Source: Gordionus sp. m RMFG-2023
Lineage: Eukaryota; Nematomorpha; Gordioida; Chordodea; Parachordodidae
DNA length: 64,000 bases
Direction: 5' to 3'
Assembly (NCBI RefSeq): GCF_954871325.1
Contig: NC_088775.1
Coordinates: 78,097,561 to 78,161,560 of the forward strand
In this document: piece after piece, positions 27,301 through 39,300 of the stretch
Layout of the letters: the number at the start of each line of letters is the position of its first letter
Numbering within the stretch: the first letter of the stretch is position 1
The notes under the pieces: generated by a model
Databases searched by the model: none
What the model was told of the DNA's origin: nothing
Seen by the model: only the letters and a program-made list of their open reading frames with translations
Position numbers and translations under genes: made by a program

Positions 27301-30300
27301 AACGCTGTAATACCCATCCTGGTAATCGCCAAAATCTAATGTGAATGAATGAGGAGTAGCACCCCAACGCTTCACTCGGGTGAGTGGCCATGTTTGAACC
27401 ATCTCTTTCGTTTGCTCGTCTAATTTAAGAACGCTATCCTTCGTAATACCAAGTAAACGAGGTCTAAGCCTATTTTTCCCCTTCATTTTTTCCTTATCAA
27501 ACAAGCCCAAGAATTTAAATAACGAAAAATATTATATATTTAGAGGTGCCGAGCATAATATCTAATTAAATTCACGGAAAATACTATAATGCAATAACTA
27601 ATATCGATTGAAATGCAAATAATTATTTTAAAATATTCAACACAAAATTTAGGCTATTGTTACGGAACCCAGGAGTCGATAAATAGTCCCAAACGAAAAA
27701 TTTATTTTAAGCCCCATATACAGGCGCGTACGCAGCGGGGGGGGGGCATTGGGACAAATCCCCCCCAAGCCAAAAAATGCAGATGCCGGATATGTTTTCC
27801 AAAAATATTATTGTTTATATTAATTTATATTTGATAATATTTATTCCTATCTCATATTTATATATATTTAATTACATTTATTTATCACATTCATCTACTA
27901 AGTTATTTTATCAATTAATTTCGATTTCAAGTTTTCATTGGTGTAATATTTGCCTATTATTTTCAAATTTTTAGCGGCGTAATATTTATCTACCATTTTC
28001 ATATTTCTAGTCAAATAATAATTTTTCTGAAACTCCTTGTCAAACAGGGAGAAATAAATTAACTTGTCCAACGAGATGGAGTCTCCGCCATCAAACAATA
28101 ACAGCTTTTATGGAGTTAGAAGAGCCGATTATTAATGCTATTACTGAAATATCACAATGGCCTGAAAGAAATATTTCCTCAGAAGCAGGAAAATTATTGG
28201 ATTCAATACTTATTTCAAATTTTTTTTTCTCATTAGAATGTATTATTTTGATTATACAACTATTTTATCTAACACTTTTCAAAAACATGGCATTGACTTG
28301 ATTAAGAAGATGAGAATAGCGGAGAACATTTTATTACAACTCAAGGAAATTAGGGCTAATGTTGATGAAGAATTTCAATTTTACATGTTATTGTTGAGTC
28401 AAAAGGAGAGCTATACGTGTTTAATATTTGTCTCCCTCGACTTGCAGCAAGGCAAGCTCATAGTCAAAACATTAGTATAAGATAAGTAGAAAAGTATTAT
28501 AAAACTATAATCCAAATAAATGAATGGTTTTTAATTCATCATGCAGCACTTACCAATCTGCAGATATTACTTCCACAAAAGCCTTCCCAATCTTTTTCAG
28601 ATGGTGATAGAAAAAAATAATATTTGTTTGATGCCTCATTAGCTGAATAACTATTTTTAAAAGATAAGATATAGTCTCAAAAAATGCTATAGATGCTTTG
28701 TATAATTTCAAACCCATTTTAGATTATATTCCCAATGTATTAAAATGATTATAATTAGCAACTCTTCCCATTAGTGGACTAATGAGAGAACATTCTCTTT
28801 TTTAAGAATATTTTTTCAAATTTTTTTTCGGCCCGGCCCGGGTTTTTTTAAAATAAATTTTTAGGCCCGACCCGCCTTTTTTTAAAAAAATTGTATTTAT
28901 TTTTGATTTTTATAGCTAATTTCAAATATTTGGTTTTAAAATATACAGCTGGACCCGGATATTTTTCTTTAAATTCAGGCCCGACCCGGGTGTTTTTTTA
29001 AAAAAAGTTTTAAGCCCGGCCCGGGTGTTTTTTTAAAAAAGTTTTAAGCCCGGCCCGGGTGTTTTTTTAAAAAAAGTTTTAGGCCCTGCACGGGTGTTTT
29101 TTTTTAAATTTAGGGCCCGGCCCGGGTATATTTAAAAAATTAAAATACGGTCCGGCCCGGGAACCGGGGTTCTCTGAAAAACATACCTAAGAAGTACAAC
29201 TTCTGAAAGTGGATTGAATTGTTTGGATCTTTTAAATATTCATAGGCATTTGACGCCAAGTAAGAATGAGTAATTGAAAAATTAGCTCAATCCCAACGAA
29301 GATTGAATTTTACATTGTAAATATATAATATACAAAATACAATTATTCCTAAGAAACTTTTTGTGTATTAATATTTATATTTCCAACATTTAAATTTTTT
29401 ATACTTTATATAAAAATTTTAAAGACTCAAAAAATTCAAATTTCTATTTTGGGTCAATATTCACTTTATATTTTTTAATTCACATTTATTTTATAGTTTT
29501 TTATGTGCCGGTTTATATACATAATTTATTTATAATTCATATATAATTTAAAATTGTGTATTAGAAATAGTTATTAGTCCTAATAAATTTATGTTTTATA
29601 TTTTTCAATAACTATAATATTTCTTAAAAAATTTTATTATCCCCCCCCCCAGACCAATTTCCTGCGTACGCGCCTGCCCATATATATAATATACATTATT
29701 ATTTTTTATTTTATAGAAATCAAGCAGATGAGACGAATAATATATATATCTAAAAACGAATTTGAAATATTGTGAAATTTAGAATTGTATACAAATCTCA
29801 CTAGCCTAAATTAGATATTGTCCTATATGTAGATTCCTTTTATTTTAAGCTATTTTAAAATAATAGCATGGAAACTATTTACCGACATGGTGCTACGTAA
29901 CATTAATCCAAAATGTAAGGTATTCCTAATTAAGTTAACGAGTTTTAAAATGAAAAATTAATGTGCATTGAAAAATTTTTATTGTTTTTTTAATCCTTTT
30001 ATAATATTATCATATCAATATTCATTTTCCTCTTCGTTCCACGTCGGTCAACGAATTAATATGACATCTAATCCGATTCTAGAAAAAAAATATCCGATTC
30101 TATACGACTTCTGGCTGGCGGGCTCGGGTAGCCGCGCATAAAAAATATTCAAATTAAATTATTGAGATTTTTTATTTTACCTTAACCAAGAAAAAGGTGA
30201 CTCCGTAGGTTTTAAGTGCCCTCGCTAATTTGACGTAACTGACTTTGCTGTCGATCTCGTTAGAACCGCAGAAGGTTTTATGTTCCTCGTAGATCTTTTT

Positions 30301-33300
30301 CTCTAGTCCTTTCATCTTCCGAAAATCTTTCACTATCAACTCTTGAAGACTTTCGTAATAAAATAAGACGAATACGTATTAAATTTAAAATTTATTTTAT
30401 AGCGTAAAAGTTTAAAAAAAATATTCTTAGAAGTTGTAAGGAATTTTTTAAAAAAGGAGGTAGAGCATATAGACCTATAATTCAAATATTTTAAAAAGCG
30501 AGAAACGTCAAAATCACAACGAAAAAATGTTACTGTATTAGAATGCCTACAACTATAATTCTCCGTTTATTATATTTTAAGTTCATCAACGATTTTCATG
30601 TGGATCTTCTTTTAAATATTCTTTCCTTGACCACGTGTTTTAAATGCTCAATAAATTTATATTTTAAAAAGAAAGAATAATATTTTGCCAAAAATATGAA
30701 AATGTTATCGTAAAGATTTTCTTCCTGACCTTCTTTATTTCTGAGTGAAGAAGTGACATAAAACGATAATGTTAGACTAAGATGATTTGATAAGGTTTAG
30801 ACCAATAGAAAAAAGGGAAGATAATAAATATATGAAACCTCATAATTCCCTATTTAACTAATTTTTTAAATTTGCATTTTCTCTTACCTTTCTAATTTTT
30901 TAAATTTGCATTTTCTCTTACCTTTGCATTATTCGTTCAAAAATGTTTTTTTTTAAAGTTTATAAAAATGATGTATCAATAAAGCTTAATAAGAGCTGAT
31001 CCGATCTCACCGTTATCAACCGATCCAATATGTAATAAAAATATTTAAGGAGTATATAATACTTACTCCAAAAATCCAGATTTGTGTTTTAGAGGATTAT
31101 GATCCCCATAAAGAATTTGGCACTGAATTCCGGCAAATTTACAAGCTTGCTCAAGCGTCACAGGATGAGTCCCGTTTATTATCGCGTCTCGACACTATTT
31201 TTATTTTATTTTTTTTTAAATTCAAATGACCAATATTTTAGATGTTTTTTGAAAGAAAAAATAATTTATTGGTTAAAAAATTCCCCCACATTAAAAATCA
31301 ATCCAAGCTCATGAGGCCTAATCCTCTTGTCGTTTTATTCTATTCTTTATTATTACTTTTATTAATAAACTTTAAAACAGATTTTTTAAAAAAATATTTT
31401 ATCCCTTTTTCATTTCCCTACCTGCACGTAGAGCAAATTGAGTTGCACGGGATCGTGAGAATCGATATTTTGATCGGAATAGAAAAACTTGCGCCTGAGT
31501 AGCAAAATCTCGAATTCTTCTATACCCTGTTCGCGCAGGGTTTTGCAATTATCTACCCAATTTACTTTTTAATTTAAAAAAAAATTAAAATATATATGAA
31601 TAAAATTTATATTTTTGTCGGCTTCTCTAACAGTTTCTTCCAACCAATTATATCGAAAGCGGACAAAAATTTATATATACAGGTAGAGGCCTGCGCTGGA
31701 TTAAGACTTTTTTATCAGGCTCGAGTAAGAGGTATCCGACTCGAAGGACCCGATCCTATAAATAAATATTAAAAATACAAATATCCTCAAATGTCAATAA
31801 GAATTAATGATGTCTTTTTAATATGTTAATATTATATATTTTTCAGAAATTTTTTCTCTATAAATAATTATATCATTTTTGACATCATGCAAATTATTTT
31901 TATATAATCATACTAATTTTTAAATTCGATTGTATTTTACTGTATTTAAATTGAATAATTTATATGTATATGTTAGAGGCAATGTGTTATTTTTTCAACT
32001 ATAAATCATTTTATGAGCGCGTTTTATTAGATACAAAAATCTGATTTTAATGGAAATGTATATATCATGTTTGAAACACCTATCCTATGAATTCCAGATA
32101 ATCATGAACCTTAGAACTTAATATAATCATATTCGTTTCTCTATATATTTTTCACTTAACTAATAAATCACTCAAAAATTAAGAGTAAAATAATCTGCTA
32201 TTCATAAGATAAGTATTCTAAACATGCTGAAATACATTTCGGGTAGAATTTTTAAATCAAACAAAACGCGCCTAAAAAATAATTTATAATTGTAAAAATA
32301 ACACATTGCCAGAAAAAATACCTTGCCGCTAACATATACATTAAATAAAATGCAGATTTAGATGAATATTGATTAGATTACTATGGGAGTTAAACTTACT
32401 TTAATTTAAGATGGCAATATGTGAATAAATAAACATCATTTTTAATTGTTTCTTAGATATTATAATATTTAAACTCAAATTATAAAAAAAAGTTTGATTG
32501 GGCTGGGGTAGGGTCAAACCTAAAAAAGTGTGCTCGGACAAATAATTTTTAAAATTCGGAAGAAAATTACTTGCAGGGTACTATATACACCTAATTTCAA
32601 AACTTTTTTTGGCTAAGGCAATACTACAGAATTTAAGCGAATAATGTTAAAAGATAACAAAGTCCAAAATCGAGCGTTTCTCAAAATAGCGCTTATAGAG
32701 AATCGAATAATTTTGAGCCTTTTTTCTCATATGGTAAAATTTTCGTATTTTAAGGCAAATGTGTGCATCGTCTGATGTATGTTACACATGATGTGGGAAA
32801 TCAGACAGGGTTTGACGGTTGAAACACCTGTCAGTTGCAGAACTTTAATAGGAATTATATCTATGAAAGTAAGCAGTGCTTTTTATGTAATTTGGTAGAC
32901 TATCGAACCAATCAATTATAAAAATCACCACTTGAGCATATAAAAAGTACAACCCAGTCACATAATTATCATTACTACGTGGAAGGTCATATTCAGGCTA
33001 AAGATAGGAGACGGATGACCGAACGTGAATTGAAGGACATATTTTGACATCGTTTGGGGTCAGATTATATCGACACTTATCGATCGTAACATTTTCCCAG
33101 AGAATGTTTAGGATTTGACGTTTGGAAAAAAATTAAGAAAAGCTTAAGATTTTTGGACAAAAATCTACGGTTTTTGCGTTACCCCTCATTCAGAATTAGC
33201 GTGAATTCAACCCCTTATTCCAGTTAGCACGAATTCATGGTGGAAAAAAAATAAAATATGCTGTATTTTGTGTATTTTTAAATACTTCGCAGTTTTTAAA

Positions 33301-36300
33301 TTTTTATCAAAATATTTTGTATTAGATTGCTTACTATAATAAAAAATATTTTATAATGCAAAGGATGATACCTGTTAATTGTTAGAAGCGGGCTAGGTAG
33401 AAAAGAAAATATTTTATTTCATGATTTTTTTTTATTAGTTTAGGGTTATATTATAAAAGATCATAATTCCTGTGTAAATCGATTTTATATAACTAATGAC
33501 CGTATTAAGAAACACCAAAAATATCAGCTCAATATCTTATTAGGTTTTTAAGATGTATAGCTATAACAATATTCTTTTAAAAAAACAAGTGTTTAATTTA
33601 AGGCAAAAATTATAAATCAACCTAAAAAATGATACTGGATAACGATAAGTTTTGGTCTTATTCGGTAAACATTGAATCGGTAACAGCCAAAAAAAGTAGA
33701 AAAGCGTAGCACTAGTTTATTCTATTAAAAATTTATTAAAATATTCAAAGAAATTGTTTTCATATTTTGATCCGCTTGTTTTAAAAAAAAAATGTTATGG
33801 CCATAAAACGGTCCAATTTTTTAAGAGCCCAAAAGCTGTAGTGTAGCCATGACCCTTATTCTTTCATCATTATATCTCTAGTCTTGATTCTGAATGGTTC
33901 TTGCAGACAATATAAAGGAGGTTTTCAATCCAAAATATTCTTTTCATTCTCCCCACAGACTCTCTTTCGCAATTAATTAATTTTTCCAATTACCGTTGTT
34001 AAACGGCGATAGCCGTTTTTTAAAAATAGCTAACTCAATATTTTAACCAGAAAATATTGTCTTCACTAATAGATGTCGAAATCTTTGTGCCATCTATGAG
34101 CAAAATCTTAAAGCATAATATTTACTGGCTAAAATATTAGCTAAGCAGTTTTAAAAATCAACTCAAATCAAGCCGTTTAACAACACTATTTCCAATAGCT
34201 ATACATTTTCGCTATATTACCATCCTAAAAAAATTCCAAAAGATCTTATCATCCATTTTAATTTCCATATTCCTACAGACTCCCGTAAAAGCTAAATACT
34301 TTTTTCGATTTTCCAGTTCATATGATGCTAATATTAAATTTATATTATTTTGAAGAAGAAAAAAAAATAGAATAATGTTTGAAACTCTCATCATCCGTGT
34401 GGAGCTTTCTTCTCAGGGATTCCATCTTGCGCTCGTCTTTACTCATCGAATCTTTAGCGCCATCTTTAACGGGTCTATTCAACGTGCCGTCTCCACTTAC
34501 GCGCCCTCGCAATGTATTGTACAAGGGTTCTTTGGTTCCACTTCCGCGTGACAAGGTGCCTGTGTGGTAGGCCGAGGTTTCTGATGCGAGTGGTTCGCGG
34601 ACGAGAGAATACTCTTCATAATTCGCGATTCCTATTTTAATTTATATTATACGTATAAGTGGCATTAAATAGAGCCAGGTGCAATAATGAAATTTAGACA
34701 GATAAGTCCCGGAAAGATTTAATTTTATTAATTAACGTCATCAAAGGCTTACCATAAAATATTAAATATCCCTTTTCCCGGCTTACTTTTTAATAAAAAT
34801 TTATTTTCTTAAGGTTCTCTAACTTACTTTGTTGTCTGCCCTTCTATTTTTTTCCCCCATTTTGTTTTCATTCAACAAACAAAACAAAAAATTGAGAAAA
34901 TAAACTAAATAAAACAAAATAATAGAAACGAACCAATTCTGCCACAAATCACGACCATTAGCTGGGATACTGCCTGACTATCATCCACCAATACCGTTTT
35001 GATACTCTCGTCCATCATTTTCACCTTTAAAGGTCGTATTTTTTTCTTGTATTCTAGTTGATCCTGAATGTTAAAAAAAGGGATATATAATTATAAAAAA
35101 TTCGATTAACATTCAACTAAATTATTTTCAGAAACCATCGGATAAATGATATTATCCAATTCTTTAATTATATCATTTTTTTTGTATTTTGTATTTCTTG
35201 TAATATTATGTAAAATATTATCTGTATACTATTTTGTACATTAATACCCAAAGAATTTTTTTTCCTTGCTTCCTCATCAGGAATTAATTACAACCGAGAT
35301 ATAGGATTTATTTTTCCTTTTATTAATTTCTTTAACAATTAACAATTAAAAATGTTAAATATATTATCAATAAAATCAATAACACAATAAAAAGTACTGT
35401 TATTGCTTAAATCTATTAAGTATTTTTTTTTAAAAAAAAGTATATCCTTAATAGCCGATATGCGATTAAGATGAGAATACTTATTTTAGTGTTAACCAGA
35501 TTTGATGGAAAACATTTCCATATTTTTTTAATTTATTTGTAAATAAAATTATTTGACTTGCAAAAAATTGTTAAATAACATATTTATATATTCTTATCAA
35601 CTTTTACAAGTTAAATAATTTTATTTACATTGATTTAAACCTGTAGTATGAGGGTGAAGAAAGAACATATTTTAATTATTACCTTTTCTGCATAAATAAT
35701 TAACAAGTGCTACTTCAACTTTATTCAAATTAATTAAATTTTATCCCCTTTAACATAATTTTATCGTGATGGTAACTTTTTAACTTACATTGTTAGTTAA
35801 AATCTTAAATTTATTTCTTTAACATTTTCAATCAATGTAACCGCAAATACCCTTATGGGATAATTTCATTCCACGGCACTATTTTTAAATATTCTTCTTA
35901 ATTGATAAAAGAAAAACTTAATTTAACTCACATTTATCACTAGGTATTTAATAATTTAGTAATTTTATTTAAGTGATATACAGTGTTGTGACGATTAAAT
36001 TAAAACTCATATATATAAAATTATTTTGTTTGCAAAAATGAGTGCTGTAAATATTTCTAAAAAAATCGAACGCGTTCATGTTCACTTTCAAAAAAAAAGG
36101 AACTCGTTCACGTTCATTCGAAATTTTATGATAAAATAATTTAATATAAATAACTGTCTTATATTTTTTATAGCCATATTAAATAACATAGTTTTATTTT
36201 GATAATATAATTATAAATACAATATAATATAATATAGCGAATAAAAAAAAGATATTTTTATTTATAAAAAATTTTTCTTATTAAATTTTAGTAACAATTG

Positions 36301-39300
36301 TTTACAAAATTTTTATTTTATAGACAGGAAAACTTAGCATTAATACGACATTAGTTATACTAATAACGCGCTCTAAAGGGCAGATGAGGGGAATGCGGTA
36401 TTATACTTAATAAACAGCTCTTTAAAAGTGGAGAATTAATTAAAAACATTTATTGTTTTGTCCTTTGCTTCAAAAATTGAGATAACTTTTCCTCCTCCAA
36501 TCCATCCTTTCCTTAATCGTCAAAAAAAGGATATCTCGAAATTAACAGATCTTGCATTATTATTTCTAGGTTTTTCAATGCATTTTTTCAATAAGGCTAT
36601 AAGTTTATTTTTAATAGGTTAGTTCTGTGGAAGTTATAAACAATAATATCCAAATTAATAAACTATAATAATGACGTGTTAAAAAAATTGAAATGTGAAA
36701 TAGGAAAAACAGTTGATTAAATATAAGACTTTTTTCCTAAAAAATTCGAACTAATATTAATTTTTTCAAATAAATAAAAAGTGTTTTTAAAATTGAACGA
36801 ACGTTAAATTCGAACGCATTCGTCGTAAAAAAGGAAGGCGTTAACGTTCAAAATTATCAAAAATAAAAATAAAAGGAGCCGTTCATCATTTTTTTCAAAA
36901 AAAGAACTTCGTCCACGAACGCGTTCAAAAAGAACATAAACGCATTCGTTTACAACACTAGCAAAAATATATTAAAATAACACATTTGCAACTTATAAAA
37001 AAATTTTAAATAATCTTTTTTTTCTTTAAATTTAATTTTTATCTATAAGCTGGAAGACTTTTTAAATGAGTTAAAAGATACACAATTTCTTTTTGGGGAA
37101 ACTTAAGATCAAATTATGATAATTTTAACTTATTTTTTCATTGTGTATTTTATTTTCTACAAAATTTACCTCGAAAATGACTAGTGAAATCTTTATTTAA
37201 TGTATATTTATTTTATTTTATTTATATAAAAGATCAAAATATATTTATTTTCTATTTGTATTGCACATAATATAACGAAAAAAATATATCTATATTATAT
37301 TATAATCTAGTGTAATTATCTATTAAATTAATTGTTAAACAAAGAATTAGAATGGATTCCCTCTTCGATATATCTTTTCGTAAGAGATTAGAAGGCTGTG
37401 AAATCATAATTAGTGAAATTAAGCATTGCCTCGATTATGGATTCTGTTATTTGGTTTGGGATATATAGAGCGATATTGATTTTTCAAAACGTTAAAAAAA
37501 ATTTCAATGGGGTTTAATTGTGGGAATAAGGTGGAAGATATACTATATTTTAATAATTTTGTGTTATTATATGGGAACGATGAATAGGCGTATTATCCAT
37601 AATTATTAGTAAATTCAAAGTCATGTATTTTTTGAGTGTATTAATTCCTATGGTACACAAAACCGATACGTTTTCCCCCTTTGAAGGAGGGAGTTTGACG
37701 GATGGCCTCCTACCCAGAAGTGCCCATCCATAGTGGGAAATGACGTGGGAATTAAGCCTGTTTCATCTAAATATAATATATTTTGAAATGGCAGGTCATC
37801 ATTTTTAGGTAATATTCTTTAAGAATATTGATGACATCTGGGAAATTCCGTCTATCGGGTACTTTTCCAACCTTTTTCCGACTCCATCCCATTGATTTTA
37901 TGGATCTTGATATGTGATAAATTTTCCACTATTATTTCAATTCTGAATCATCCTTTTTGATTAATTATGTAATCGGCCAAGAGGTTATCGTAGTATTCGG
38001 GGAATGATACCTAGGCTATAGATAAATTGAGGTCTTGGGGCCATTGTTTTTATACTTGCCTGTTCAGGTAATTTTTTCCTGACTCCAATTACCATATTTT
38101 TTGTGGTTTTTTATAGATACCAGAGTTTATTATAGAACCAATTATTTGATTTGATAAAGAATATTTGTTATGTCAAATAGAGCTGAATGTTAAATATTTT
38201 GATAATAAGTTGGTTCTGAAAAATCTAAAAAATTATATATAATGCTAAATGTTACAAATCTGTAGATGTAGAAAGGTCTAAGATACGGGAGATAGTGAAA
38301 TTATTCATTATAGATAAGTTAAGAAAAGTTTTATAAAATAATTTATAAGTTTTGAAAAAAATTTTAAAGAAAAAAGGAAGATTGTTTTAAATTTTTTTAT
38401 TATTTTTATATGGATGGGTTTTAATTTAATCGTCAATATGTTTCATTAAATCATCGCAACACTATATATAAACAGAATAAAGTTTATTGGTGGAAATTTC
38501 TAGTACATTGGATAATTAAAGTAATATTAATGTTGTGGATTAATTTAAAACATTTCCATATTTTTTTTATTCGTTTGTAAATAAAATTATCTCATAAAAA
38601 TTGATAATAAATATGTTATTTTAACAATTTTTTGCAAGTCAAATATAATTTTATTTTCAAATAAATTAAAAAATATGAAAAAGTTTACCATCAAATCTGG
38701 TCAACACTGTTTTCTTTTATATTTCCTCTTACATCGCATTTATTTTTACATATAAATCTCATTTTAAGGTAAGTTACTTAATTTTCTCATTTTGAGCTTC
38801 CCTGTTACAGGCCACAATTGACCATCATCTTGAACCATTGGTATTTCCAAGTGGAATCCAACTGAAAATCATAACATTATGTAGCCAAAAGTGAAGTATT
38901 CTCTTTCTCGCACAACATTAATATGGGAGGGGAAATAAGTCTGTTTTTTTTACCCCTATGGAAATCTGGGTACTATTTTGCAGCCCAAAGGGAAGAAGCA
39001 TTCTCCTGCTCGCTCAACATCACGATGCTCCAGGAGATTTGCAAGGAAAACAGCTATGTCATTTTCTTCTCATTATTGAAGTCTACAATAACGTTTATGA
39101 CATTCTAGAAGATGACAACATCAAAATCCATATCTAAGAATTTAAAAGAAGATTCCAATAACAAAATTTATATAAACGACGCTACCGAAATCGAAACTAA
39201 AAGCATGAAGGAAGCTATAAAAGTATTAAATAAGGGCATTACAAGGAAACGAATGGCATTTACAAATCTAAATGCGGAGAATTCCCGTTCTCATTCGATC

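Larger units (their letters stand above)
35487..38709. mobile_element. Large composite element in talin intron 2
   Basis: Ends TAGTGTTAACCAGATTTGATGG and CATCAAATCTGGTCAACACTG are inverted repeats, and the next 100 or so bases at each side also match (ACATTTCCATATTTTTTTAA). Each end is itself nearly palindromic. Inside lie a decayed IS630-like transposase (37330-38110) and another insertion (35981-36961). No target duplication found; the two ends could instead be two separate palindromic MITEs. Confidence 0.55.

Noticed and set aside
31620-31760. Possible exon upstream of talin exon 5
   Set aside because: All minus-strand frames have stops and exon 4 joins exon 5 directly with family-correct sequence.
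34379-34570. Plus-strand open frame over talin exon 4
   Set aside because: Antisense shadow; the minus-strand frame matches talin F1.
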